DNA from: an uncultured Hungatella sp.
GTDB lineage: Bacteria; Bacillota; Clostridia; Lachnospirales; Lachnospiraceae
Reading direction: 5' to 3'
Assembly (NCBI GenBank): GCA_910577935.1
Contig: CAJTOT010000007.1
Location: forward strand, 11,902 to 75,901
Length of the DNA stretch: 64,000 nucleotides
Shown: positions 7,427 through 15,407 of the stretch, piece by piece
Position numbering within the stretch: position 1 is the first letter of the stretch
Layout of the letters: every line of letters begins with the position of its first letter
Position numbers and translations under genes: made by a program
The notes under the pieces: generated by a model
The model's input: the letters and a program-made list of their open reading frames with translations, nothing else
Database searches by the model: none
What the model was told of the DNA's origin: nothing

Positions 7427-8806
7427 TTATCTTCTCACATCATCTTTCGCCTTTTCCAGGACGATTCGGCCTTCCTCCATGGAGCAGTCCATGAGCTGGA
7501 GAAGGAGTTTTTTCTCCATGGTGGGCGCGTAGTAGAAGCCCTGCTGGTAAGTGCAGTCAGCCCGGTTCAGGACTTTCAGCTGATGCTGTGTCTCCACGCC
7601 CTCGGCGATCATCCGCAGCCCTAAGTTTCTGGCCATCTGGATAAGGCTGTCCACCATGATGCGGGCTCTGGGGTTGCTCTCAAGCTGCCAGATGAACATG
7701 CGCTCGAACTTTACAGTGTTCACAGGCAGTTCCAGGAGGCTGGATATGCTGGACATCCCGGAGCCGAAGTCATTTAAAATAATCTCTATCCCCATCTCCG
7801 ACAGGCTCTGGAGGGCCATACTCATGGTGACCTGGGAGGTGAGATAGACGTTTTCCGAGAATTCCAGGGCCATCTTGCCGGCCGGAATCTGATATCTGTG
7901 AAGGAGTGTCGCAATTTTCTTGAGAAAATCACTCTGGAGGAGCATCAGCGGGGAGACCCTGGTACTGATGGATTCGAATTCGATGCCTTTTTCCAGAAGC
8001 TCGGCGATGCATGCGCCCAGATGCTCCAGGGCGAAGTATTCCAGAGTGCGGATCTGGCCGGAATCCTCGGCGACAGGCGTAAATTCTGGGGCGCCTACAA
8101 ATCCCAGGCCTTTCACGAATATCCGGAGATACAGCTCCGCCCGGACGAATTTTTTCTTTTCGGTGCTGTAGGTGGGGCGGTAGCGCACCTCGATCTCCTG
8201 GCGGTCCAGGGCCTCGGTGAGATACATGGCGATCATATGGCGCCTGGTCATGTGCTCCCGGAGAGCGTGGTTGTAGACGGCCATCTGGTTGGGACCGTAC
8301 TCGGAAGCCTTGGTGACGGCGGTGTCCAGACATTTCAGCAGCTGATCAGCCGTGGCGGCGTAGGTGGGAAATGAGCAGATGCCGATCTGAACAGAGCAGG
8401 AGCAGTCGATGTCGCCTACGGTCCATATATGTTCAAAACGCTCCAGAATCTCCTGGCATATGTTCTGGGCCTGGACGTTGGTGGTGCGCTCCAGTATGAC
8501 GACATACTCGACGCCGATAAACTGGTGGAGCTTCTTGCCGGTGGCGCGTCTTAGATATGTGAGAATCTGCTGGAGCAGTTCCTCGCAGTACTCATACCCG
8601 AAAACCTCATTGAGCCTTTTGAAGTTTTCGATATAGATTTTCAGCGCGGTGCCGCTGACGGCGCGGTCCGGATTGGACAACACGGAATCCAGATATTCGT
8701 GGCAGGAGTTTCCGCTGGAAGAACCTGCCTGGCTGTGGGAAACAGATTCTTTTTTTACAGGTCTGGGGTCAGACTGAGCCGATACTTTTTTTCCAAATAA
8801 TTTCAT
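7427..8806 (-). CDS. degenerate GGDEF-EAL protein, probable c-di-GMP effector or inactive enzyme
   Basis: A 459-residue protein with a short unstructured N terminus, a GGDEF-like domain (about residues 40-180) and an EAL-like domain (about 195-445). The diguanylate cyclase signature is lost: the active-site loop reads IGVEYV near residue 100. The EAL domain is also altered. EAL reads ELY (224-226), the conserved metal-binding Asn of the next strand is Arg (STRVS, 281-285) and DDFGTG reads NDFGSG (345-350). The later AEGVET (401-406) and QQGF are kept. The fold is clear, but phosphodiesterase activity is doubtful; nucleotide sensing or a protein-protein role is more likely. No membrane helix or sensor domain is seen. 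Confidence 0.85.
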   Translation of the reverse strand: MKLFGKKVSAQSDPRPVKKESVSHSQAGSSSGNSCHEYLDSVLSNPDRAVSGTALKIYIENFKRLNEVFGYEYCEELLQQILTYLRRATGKKLHQFIGVEYVVILERTTNVQAQNICQEILERFEHIWTVGDIDCSCSVQIGICSFPTYAATADQLLKCLDTAVTKASEYGPNQMAVYNHALREHMTRRHMIAMYLTEALDRQEIEVRYRPTYSTEKKKFVRAELYLRIFVKGLGFVGAPEFTPVAEDSGQIRTLEYFALEHLGACIAELLEKGIEFESISTRVSPLMLLQSDFLKKIATLLHRYQIPAGKMALEFSENVYLTSQVTMSMALQSLSEMGIEIILNDFGSGMSSISSLLELPVNTVKFERMFIWQLESNPRARIMVDSLIQMARNLGLRMIAEGVETQHQLKVLNRADCTYQQGFYYAPTMEKKLLLQLMDCSMEEGRIVLEKAKDDVRR

Positions 8807-8978
8807 GATTGATCGATACCTCCGTAGTAGAATCTTTCTTTAAGTATAATGAATAAACAGGAGAAAGTCCAGAGTTATCTGATATTTCTGAAAAAAGGTT
8901 ACATTATGATTCTGGTGAATCAGCCGATATATTAAAAAAGAACGCTAATCTCTAAAATACCAGGAAAGGCAGGCTTAT

Positions 8979-9581
8979 ATGCTGGAGAGTACCGTAAAGA
9001 GACTAGAGAATTTATCAATGGAGCGCACAGGGTATATCACTACGGAGGAACTTCTGCAGTCTAAGATCACCAACCGCCAGATCGGCGTGTTTGTGGACAT
9101 GGGGATGCTTGAGAAGATCTCTCATGGGCACTACTGGATCGTGAAAGCAGACTGCGGGAAACCGGAGGATTATAAGGCTCTGGAGGTCTGCATCACCAAT
9201 CCGGGGGCGGTAATCTGCGCGGACAGCGCGTGTTTTTATCTTGGTTTGATTTCAGTAGAACCGGAGAGCATATCCGTCGCCACAAAAAGGAGCGACAGGA
9301 GCAAGATGAAGGTAACGTTCCCCGTGCACAGACACTACTTCGGAGACGCTCTGTTTGGCGAGGATACGAAGAAGGTGACCTCGTCTTTCGGAACATACAC
9401 GCTGTACGATGTGGAGAGAAGCGTGGTGGATTGTATTCGGTTTAAAGACGATATAGACAGCAGGATTTTTGAAATGGTCATAGAGAATTACCGAAAACGC
9501 GGTGAGAAAAAGAGGAACCGCCTTCTGGAGTACGCGAGGAAGGTGCGGATTCTGAAGAGGGTGGAGGCATATCGGCTGTAG
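8979..9581 (+). CDS. AbiEi-like type IV antitoxin-domain protein (orphan)
   Basis: A 200-residue protein with an N-terminal winged-helix antitoxin domain (residues about 5-55, ITTEELLQSKITNRQIGVFVDMGMLEKISHGHYWI) and a C-terminal AbiEi-type domain with the recurring TLYDVERSVVDCIRF segment. AbiEi proteins are DNA-binding antitoxins that repress their own operon and neutralise the AbiEii nucleotidyltransferase toxin. No AbiEii gene follows; the next gene is on the other strand after a terminator. It is therefore an orphan antitoxin or a relative used as a transcription regulator. Ribosome site AGGAAAGGCAGG supports the start. Confidence 0.8.
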   Translation: MLESTVKRLENLSMERTGYITTEELLQSKITNRQIGVFVDMGMLEKISHGHYWIVKADCGKPEDYKALEVCITNPGAVICADSACFYLGLISVEPESISVATKRSDRSKMKVTFPVHRHYFGDALFGEDTKKVTSSFGTYTLYDVERSVVDCIRFKDDIDSRIFEMVIENYRKRGEKKRNRLLEYARKVRILKRVEAYRL

Positions 9582-9664
9582 AAGGTATGCCTGTCCGGTT
9601 GGGTCGGGATGTATGCCCTCCGGCAAAACAGGCGTATAGGGCAGCAGCCATGACATAGAATAAA

Positions 9665-9713
9665 AGGCGCAGCCCCCGTATCTCAGATCAGATATACGGG
9701 GACTGCGCTTTTT
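9665..9713. terminator. bidirectional rho-independent terminator
   Basis: The arms gcgcag(c)ccccgtat and atacgggg(a)ctgcgc form a stem of about 14 bp, followed by TTTTT on the plus strand and TTTT on the minus strand. It separates the convergent AbiEi-like gene and the IIB-ROK gene. Confidence 0.85.
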
Positions 9714-9788
9714 GCCCTGCGGCGCCGGAGGTTATCCGGCAGAGGACGGGTTCCTGTCCCGATGTCCCGCCGGGTGACCTTGCTTGGT

Positions 9789-11201
9789 TCAGCATCCGTT
9801 CAGGGCCTCCGCGCAGAAAATCATCTGTCCCAGAAGCATATAGTCCTTTACACTGTCGATATGTACGATCTCAGGGATATATTTCCGGGGAACATAGTTT
9901 TCTATCTCCCGGATAAGTTCGTCGGTCCGGACGATAAAACGGCTGGACAGAAGGAGGAGCTCCGGTCCCAGAAGACAGATCATGGACGCGATGGTCTTGG
10001 CTGTCTGGGTTAGGTTTCCTTCCGGCGTGAGGTACAGAGAGGAGGCGTCCGGGCCGTAGTTGTGAGGCAGGAACTGGACTTCTCCCGCCACATGCCGGAA
10101 GCCCTCAATGAGCTGGCCGTTGTGGATGCTGCCCATGCCGCCGGAGGAATCGATGGTGGGCTGGAACAGCAGGGACAGAGAGCGGCATGTGTCCTGGGAG
10201 GAATAGTATCCTGTGACGATACAGTTGGCGTCGTTGCCCAGGATAAATTTTCTGGAGTATCTTCTTGCCAGGGAATCAAGCACGTCGCTCTCGTCAAATC
10301 CCTGTTTGAGAAGGGTGAGCTTTCCGTCGTTGATGATGCCGGGCATGGCAAGCCCCGCGATCTTGATGTCCGGATAGATGGCAAACGCGGTGTCGCAGAT
10401 ATCGCACACGTCGTCAATGCTGATCCGGGGTTTGATGCTGACCTCGTCAAAGATCACGTCATGGGTTTCATTATAGATTCTGGAGGAGAGCAGGTAGTGG
10501 TCGTCCTCCCGTATCAGGGCGATGGTCAGAATCTTTACATTGGATTTTACCTGTTGTTTCAAAGGCAGCTGTTTGACATATGGGCGCCCGGAGCGCTTCA
10601 CGGGGGAGACCAGAGGCTCCAAGTCGGTGAACACGGATTTTACATCGTAGGTGGCGAACACTCTGGGCGGTATCTGATAGACTTTTTTGTTGTTGAGAAC
10701 TTTTTTAACAGTATCGTATATGTAGGAAATCTGGGGGGCCAGGAGAATAATGTCATACTGGCTGGCTACATGGTACAGATTGCCGTAGGAGACGGCGGTA
10801 AATTCATAGTTGAGAGACAAAAGCCCGGCAGATTCGTTGAGCTTCTGTGCGAAAAAACCGGTGGTCAGGCCGCTGGTGCAGGACAGAAGAATCTTGACGG
10901 GAGGCTTTACTGCCAGCTCCTTCACGCTGTCAAGCATCTCCCCGAACAGCTTCATGGCGTGGTCCAAGGTGTGCATCTGGAAATGGAGATAAAACTCGTG
11001 CCGGTTGCTCATGAGATTCAAAACACTGAGCTGGATAATCTCCATGGGGAAGAAAGTGACCTCGCCCCGGCAGTAGCTGGTCTCGATGATGATCACGTTC
11101 TCGTCTTTTTCATTTACATACAGGGTATAGTACGGGCCGGTCTGAGTCAGAACCCACTGTCTGAACTGTTGAATCAAAGTATTGTCTGATGAATTTGTCA
11201 T
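9789..11201 (-). CDS. PTS IIB-like / ROK-like fusion protein, probable sugar-responsive regulator
   Basis: A 470-residue protein with three parts. Residues 1-95 are an unrecognised alpha/beta domain. Residues about 101-190 closely resemble the lactose/cellobiose PTS IIB domain: KILLSCTSGLTTGFF with the phospho-acceptor Cys at 108, then YDIILLAPQISYI. Residues about 222-465 follow the ROK fold: AGLAMPGIINDG, LGNDANCIVTG near 321-331, GMGSIHNGQLIEG and HVAGEVQFLPHN. The first ROK phosphate motif (DxGGT) and the zinc cysteines are absent, so kinase activity is unlikely. The fusion suggests a sensor that reads sugar-PTS phosphorylation together with a sugar ligand. It is the last gene of a minus-strand operon with an RpiR/SIS-like gene and a phosphoesterase. 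Confidence 0.75.
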   Translation of the reverse strand: MTNSSDNTLIQQFRQWVLTQTGPYYTLYVNEKDENVIIIETSYCRGEVTFFPMEIIQLSVLNLMSNRHEFYLHFQMHTLDHAMKLFGEMLDSVKELAVKPPVKILLSCTSGLTTGFFAQKLNESAGLLSLNYEFTAVSYGNLYHVASQYDIILLAPQISYIYDTVKKVLNNKKVYQIPPRVFATYDVKSVFTDLEPLVSPVKRSGRPYVKQLPLKQQVKSNVKILTIALIREDDHYLLSSRIYNETHDVIFDEVSIKPRISIDDVCDICDTAFAIYPDIKIAGLAMPGIINDGKLTLLKQGFDESDVLDSLARRYSRKFILGNDANCIVTGYYSSQDTCRSLSLLFQPTIDSSGGMGSIHNGQLIEGFRHVAGEVQFLPHNYGPDASSLYLTPEGNLTQTAKTIASMICLLGPELLLLSSRFIVRTDELIREIENYVPRKYIPEIVHIDSVKDYMLLGQMIFCAEALNGC

Positions 11202-11235
11202 ATGAAAATCCCCCGATTTTAATTATATAAAAACA

Positions 11236-11997
11236 TTACATCCCCAAATAATACTTTTGATAGTACTGAATCCGGAGCAGATCAAAAATCTGCATCAGCT
11301 GATAGTTAAAGTCCAGCCCGTCATATCTTCCCGGAAGCCTGAGCACAAAGCTGCTGATTCTGTGTTCTTCTCTGGTGTAGACAGGATTCTGGGTGATCAG
11401 AAGGCTGGTGGCCGCCTCGGGATTCAGATTGTTCCGCTCCCTGAGAAAGCCTTTCATGGCCCGCCCTGTAGCCGAGATGAAGATCAGAAGATCATCTTCT
11501 GTGAACCTCATCGTGGGGTCGTAGTTGTGGAACTGAACTACATTTTTCCCGAAGGTGATCAGGTCCGTCTGGAACTCCACGGCGATTGACATGGGATAAA
11601 GGGCGCCGACGATGACGGTGCGCTTGTGAAAATCTATCTCCTCGCAGATGACGGAGACATAGTTGAGCATATCCTCGTCGGAGAGATCCTTCTTCATGTT
11701 TTTAACCAGGTCCTCGGCCCGCAGCCCCACCATCCGCCCCCGGATCTGGTCTAAGCGGGTGAGATGGTGCTCCACGAAAGTTCTGTGGAACGCCTCCCAG
11801 TCAAAATTATGCCCCAGGCGGCGGACAAAGTCGTCCATGTTCCTCTCGTCGATGCCTGTGTCGGAGAGAATCTGCTGTTTTGTTATGTTTTCCATCTCCA
11901 GGTAGTGGTCCACAATGTAAGTGCAGAATTTATAGGAGTCGTCGTAAAAAAGCGCTCCGTTTAAATACTTGAGAATTCTTGACAAAAGAACATCCAT
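11236..11997 (-). CDS. RpiR-like SIS-domain regulator
   Basis: A 253-residue protein. The N-terminal 80 residues resemble the RpiR helix-turn-helix (ILSDTGIDERNMDDFVRRLG around residues 43-62). The C-terminal part is a SIS-like sugar-phosphate domain with RTVIVGALYPMSIAVEFQTDLI and DDLLIFISATGRA. RpiR/MurR proteins control sugar catabolism in response to sugar phosphates. The similarity is moderate and the SIS ligand residues are not fully typical. AAGGAGG upstream fixes the ATG at 11997. The gene lies 1 nt after the phosphoesterase stop and 34 nt before the IIB-ROK gene, so the three form one transcript. Confidence 0.7.
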   Translation of the reverse strand: MDVLLSRILKYLNGALFYDDSYKFCTYIVDHYLEMENITKQQILSDTGIDERNMDDFVRRLGHNFDWEAFHRTFVEHHLTRLDQIRGRMVGLRAEDLVKNMKKDLSDEDMLNYVSVICEEIDFHKRTVIVGALYPMSIAVEFQTDLITFGKNVVQFHNYDPTMRFTEDDLLIFISATGRAMKGFLRERNNLNPEAATSLLITQNPVYTREEHRISSFVLRLPGRYDGLDFNYQLMQIFDLLRIQYYQKYYLGM

Positions 11998-11998
11998 A

Positions 11999-12754
11999 TC
12001 ACACGGCCTCCTTTTTTTCGTTCAAGTCTTTTTTCCTAATCACGGTCACTGACATGTCGTTGAGACAGATGCAGTTGAGCTGACCGTTATCAAAGGGGCC
12101 AAGACCTCCATCGATGCCGATCTTATCGTGGTAGTAGGGGTCGAACCAGACATCAAAATTGTCGCCGCCGTTTAAATGGCATAAAGGTGTGTGGCCGAAC
12201 ACGATGGTCTTGCCCTTTAAGGCCGGAGACATGTAGAACCACTCCCGAATCCAGGCGCATATCTCCTCGTCCTGCTGGTGAAGAGGCCGCTCCGGGTCAA
12301 TGCCCGCGTGGATGAGCACCAGCGCCTGTCCGCCTACATTCACCTCGATGTAGCTGGGCAGGGAATTGACATAATCTATAAGCCAGTGCCTGAATTCTTT
12401 CCGCCGGCACTCGAAATCTTTTTTGCTCTCACAGCCCTTTTTCAAAAATTTGTCCATCTGTTCCATGGTTTTATCGCCGCCGTTGCACTGCCAGATTCTT
12501 CCCTGAGGACATCCCCAGTCCTCCTTCATGAGAAAATCCCGCATCATCAGTTCGTGGTTCCCCTTCAACAGAAAGATGTTGTCCTGATGCTGCTGAATAA
12601 AATGGTAGATTTCCATGGCTTTCTCGCCTCTGTCGTTGCAGTCCCCCAAGATATACAGCCGGTCATTTTCCCCGAAATTGATCTTCTTGAGCATGGCGCA
12701 CAGGGCGTCATAATGTCCGTGAAGATCTGACAGCGCATATACTTTTCCAGTCAT
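11999..12754 (-). CDS. metallophosphoesterase, PPP/ApaH-like protein phosphatase family
   Basis: A 251-residue calcineurin-like phosphoesterase. All metal-binding motifs are present: SDLHGH (about residue 9), GDCNDRG (about 37), GNHEL (about 66), then HAGID and GHTPL towards the C terminus. This set is typical of small bacterial PPP phosphatases (PrpA/PrpE, ApaH-like) acting on phosphoproteins or dinucleoside polyphosphates. It is the first gene of the operon with the RpiR-like and IIB-ROK genes; GAGGAGG precedes the ATG. A role in the same sugar-sensing process is an inference from the operon. Confidence 0.88.
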   Translation of the reverse strand: MTGKVYALSDLHGHYDALCAMLKKINFGENDRLYILGDCNDRGEKAMEIYHFIQQHQDNIFLLKGNHELMMRDFLMKEDWGCPQGRIWQCNGGDKTMEQMDKFLKKGCESKKDFECRRKEFRHWLIDYVNSLPSYIEVNVGGQALVLIHAGIDPERPLHQQDEEICAWIREWFYMSPALKGKTIVFGHTPLCHLNGGDNFDVWFDPYYHDKIGIDGGLGPFDNGQLNCICLNDMSVTVIRKKDLNEKKEAV

Positions 12755-12830
12755 ATGCGTTTTCCTCCTCTGCTTTATATCATTATAATATGTATTCTGA
12801 AGTTCCGCAACCGGGTTTTCCCCTGGAAGA

Positions 12831-13382
12831 TCAAACAGAAATATCCGGCTGCGCGTTCCGGGATACCACGGACACGATCTGATTCACGGCATCTTCCACG
12901 GTGCCGTGATTTCTTATGGAGAAGGCTGCGTACCGCCTGTAAAGCGGGATGCGGTCTTCATACATGTGACGCAGCTCCTCTTTTGTTCTGCTCTGGACGA
13001 TTGGACGGTTTTCCTGAGCCGCCAGGCGGCTGTAGCATTCTTCAAAATCTTTTTCCAGGTAGACCACAAAGCCGCAGCGGGACAGGATCTCGCCGTTTTG
13101 GGGGAAGGTGAGCATGCCGCCCCCGGTGGAAACCACCGTGTTTTTCATGGAACAGACTTTTTTGGCGATCTCGTGTTCCAAGTCTCTGAAGTATGTCTCA
13201 CCCCCTCTTTTGAATATCTCCGGTATGGTCATGCCGTAAGTTTCCATGAGAAGCTCATCTGTATCTGCAAACTCATATCCCAGCCGCCTGGCAAGGGGGC
13301 GGCCTACGGTTGTCTTGCCGCTGCTCATGAAGCCGCAGAGGATGATGGGGGACGAGGGAAGATAGTTGCCGGAAGAATTCAT
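12831..13382 (-). CDS. aroK: shikimate kinase
   Basis: A 183-residue P-loop kinase for the fifth step of chorismate synthesis (shikimate to shikimate 3-phosphate). The Walker A GFMSSGKTTVG is near residue 17, the shikimate-binding Asp pair in FADTDEL, the Arg in YFRDLE, the GGG motif in VVSTGGGML and the lid Arg in ENRPIV. All are canonical, unlike the second shikimate-kinase-like gene at 49090. Ribosome site AAGGAGG is 8 nt from the ATG. It is on the minus strand upstream of the phosphoesterase operon, with a 76-bp gap. Confidence 0.93.
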   Translation of the reverse strand: MNSSGNYLPSSPIILCGFMSSGKTTVGRPLARRLGYEFADTDELLMETYGMTIPEIFKRGGETYFRDLEHEIAKKVCSMKNTVVSTGGGMLTFPQNGEILSRCGFVVYLEKDFEECYSRLAAQENRPIVQSRTKEELRHMYEDRIPLYRRYAAFSIRNHGTVEDAVNQIVSVVSRNAQPDISV

Positions 13383-13470
13383 GTGCGGGCCTCCTTTGTG
13401 TCGAAAGATATTTTTCAGCCATTATAACCGGGTTTTGGTGGATTTGCAAGAAAGAGAAAGGGGAAGGACG

Positions 13471-13538
13471 CTTTAAAGCGAATAATACTTTAAAGCGAAA
13501 AAGTTTTTGTTGAAACCTGACAGACCCTGTGCTATAAT
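13471..13538 (+). promoter_or_regulatory. tct operon promoter with two direct-repeat operator-like boxes
   Basis: TTGAAA (13510-13515), 17-nt spacer and TATAAT (13533-13538) with an extended -10 TGC. Immediately upstream the 12-mer ctttaaagcgaa occurs twice, at 13471-13482 and 13488-13499, a 17-bp period; the first copy lies in a palindrome cgctttaaagcg. This looks like an activator or repressor site. Confidence 0.7.
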
Positions 13539-13582
13539 AGGGACCGTTGTAAAAAATGCACATAAAGGGAGAGACGAGGATT

Positions 13583-14755
13583 ATGAGAAGATTACTTTCA
13601 GCAGGACTGGCAGCTGTTATGGCTTTGTCGATGACAGCCTGTACGGTTTCCGCGACTTCAAGGGACGGAGGCGCAGCCGCGGGGGCAGAGACAACGGCAG
13701 CAGGGACTGCGGCGGCAGAGGCGGCAGATTCCAAGGAGGCAGCCTCCGAAGGGGCGGGCTCTGAGGGGGCAGCTTCCGGGGCAGACCCGGCGGCAGAGGC
13801 GCCGGCCGCGGACTATCCCACAAAGCCGGTTACCATGATTATTCCCTACGGCGCCGGCGGCACCACGGATGTATACGGAAGGAAACTGGCGGCCCTTCTG
13901 GAGAAACAGCTGGGTCAGTCTGTCACAGTCACCAACCAGGGCGGAGCATCCGGTTCCATCGGAAGCCAGTTTGTGAAGGAGCAGCCGTCTGACGGCTATA
14001 CGGTTCTGGTGTGCTCGGAGACCATGGGAACCTACCGTACGCTGAATGTATGTGACCTGGGCTATGATGATTTTACGGTCATCTCCCCGCTGGTGGGAGA
14101 CCCGAAGGTATTGGTGGTAGGCAAGGATTCACCCTACAATACCCTCGATGAGCTTCTGGCAGCCATCAAAGAAAATCCGGGCAAGATTACCATGTCCCAT
14201 TCCGGTCCCGGAGGAAGCGGCCACAATCAGGGACTTGTTCTGGGCGAGCTGGGCTACGATGTGGCTATGACCAGCTTTGACAGCGGCAACGATGCGCTTC
14301 TGGGTGTTATCGGCGGCCAGGTGGATTTCACCAACCCCAACATATCCACGCTCCAGGGCTATATCGCCAGCGGCGACGTGAAGGCGCTGGCAGTATTCGC
14401 AAGCGAGAGAATGGAAGCTTACCCGGACATTCCGGCATTTACGGAGACGCTTCCGGAAGCCGGGAAGTATCTGGATCTTCCCTACACACTGCTGACATTC
14501 GTGGTGAACAACGACACTCCCGACGATGTGGTGGCGGCGCTGAAGGACGCGACGCAGAAGGTGTTCCAGGATGAGGAGTGGATCACCTTTGTGGAGGAGA
14601 ACGCGGCAGACAAGGTATATGAGAAGTATGCGGACGCAGATGCCATGAACGAGTTTTACAGCAGATGGCAGTCTGTAATCTGCTGGCTGCAGTATGACAA
14701 CGGGGTAGCTGAAAAGAGCCCGGAGGATTTCGGGATCAAGAGAATTGAGGAATAG
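13583..14755 (+). CDS. tripartite tricarboxylate transporter substrate-binding lipoprotein (TctC family)
   Basis: A 390-residue solute-binding protein. The N terminus is a lipoprotein signal with Cys at 20 (MTACTVS), followed by an Ala/Glu/Gly-rich linker of about 55 residues. The TctC fold follows: PVTMIIPYGAGGTTDVYGRKLAA, NQGGASGSIGSQFVKEQPSDGYT, then LVVGKDSPYNTLDELLAAI and GQVDFTNPNISTLQGYI. It binds an organic acid outside the membrane and delivers it to TctAB. The start is at 13583 because the leader GAGAGACGAGG and a proper signal peptide follow from it. First gene of a tctC-tctB-tctA operon. The ligand is not predictable. Confidence 0.92.
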   Translation: MRRLLSAGLAAVMALSMTACTVSATSRDGGAAAGAETTAAGTAAAEAADSKEAASEGAGSEGAASGADPAAEAPAADYPTKPVTMIIPYGAGGTTDVYGRKLAALLEKQLGQSVTVTNQGGASGSIGSQFVKEQPSDGYTVLVCSETMGTYRTLNVCDLGYDDFTVISPLVGDPKVLVVGKDSPYNTLDELLAAIKENPGKITMSHSGPGGSGHNQGLVLGELGYDVAMTSFDSGNDALLGVIGGQVDFTNPNISTLQGYIASGDVKALAVFASERMEAYPDIPAFTETLPEAGKYLDLPYTLLTFVVNNDTPDDVVAALKDATQKVFQDEEWITFVEENAADKVYEKYADADAMNEFYSRWQSVICWLQYDNGVAEKSPEDFGIKRIEE

Positions 14756-14764
14756 GACATCATT

Positions 14765-15394
14765 ATGAAGAATAAAGAAAAGATAAATCATTCCATACAG
14801 GAAGGCATTTTCTTTTTCTTGGCGGGGGCGGCATTGCTTGGCTATGCCGTCACCTCTTATGAAAAGGCCTTTAATAAAAACTGGAGCCAGTCGCCGTATC
14901 TGTTTCCCATGATGGTTGCGGCTGTGTTTCTGTTTCTGGCCGTCTGCCTGATCAAAGAAGGGACGGCGCAGTGGAAGACCGGGGCGGGAGACGGGAGCAG
15001 AAAAAAACAGCGCGGGGAAGCCGTGAGCGGGGAAGCTGGGCGCAGGGAAGCCGTGAGCGGGGAAGCTGGGCGCAGGGAAACCGTGAGCGGGGAAACCGGC
15101 AGCGGAAAGCCCGTCAGGGAGGCCGGAAACTGGAAAGGCATCGGCATCGTGCTGCTTCTGTGCATCGTCTACTACGGGGCCCTGTTCTATGTGAAAATGC
15201 CTTATATCAATGTTGGAATTTTTACCTTTTTCTTTACCTTTTCCACCTTTGAGGTGGCAACCTGGCTGTTTCTGATTGTCATGATGGCGTATATGGGTGT
15301 GAGGAAGCCTCTGATTCTGGCGGCAGTCCCTCTTGGATTTACGCTGTTTCTAAGCATCGCGTTCAGAACCATGCTGAATGTGCTGCTGCCATAG
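14765..15394 (+). CDS. tripartite tricarboxylate transporter small membrane subunit (TctB family)
   Basis: A 209-residue protein with four predicted membrane helices (about residues 14-32, 43-62, 125-145 and 155-200 as a hydrophobic pair). It is the small integral subunit of a sodium-linked TTT carrier. Between helices 2 and 3 lies a hydrophilic loop built of about three 10-residue repeats (EAVSGEAGRR), coded by a 30-bp tandem repeat at 15014-15100. This makes the loop longer than usual for TctB. It lies 9 nt after tctC and 13 nt before tctA. Confidence 0.85.
   Translation: MKNKEKINHSIQEGIFFFLAGAALLGYAVTSYEKAFNKNWSQSPYLFPMMVAAVFLFLAVCLIKEGTAQWKTGAGDGSRKKQRGEAVSGEAGRREAVSGEAGRRETVSGETGSGKPVREAGNWKGIGIVLLLCIVYYGALFYVKMPYINVGIFTFFFTFSTFEVATWLFLIVMMAYMGVRKPLILAAVPLGFTLFLSIAFRTMLNVLLP
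15014..15100 (+). repeat. 30-bp tandem repeat inside tctB
   Basis: The segment ccgtgagcgg recurs at 15021, 15051 and 15081. Three near-identical 30-bp units encode the loop repeats EAVSGEAGRR / ETVSGETG. Confidence 0.85.
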
Positions 15395-15407
15395 AGGAGG
15401 GAAGAAT

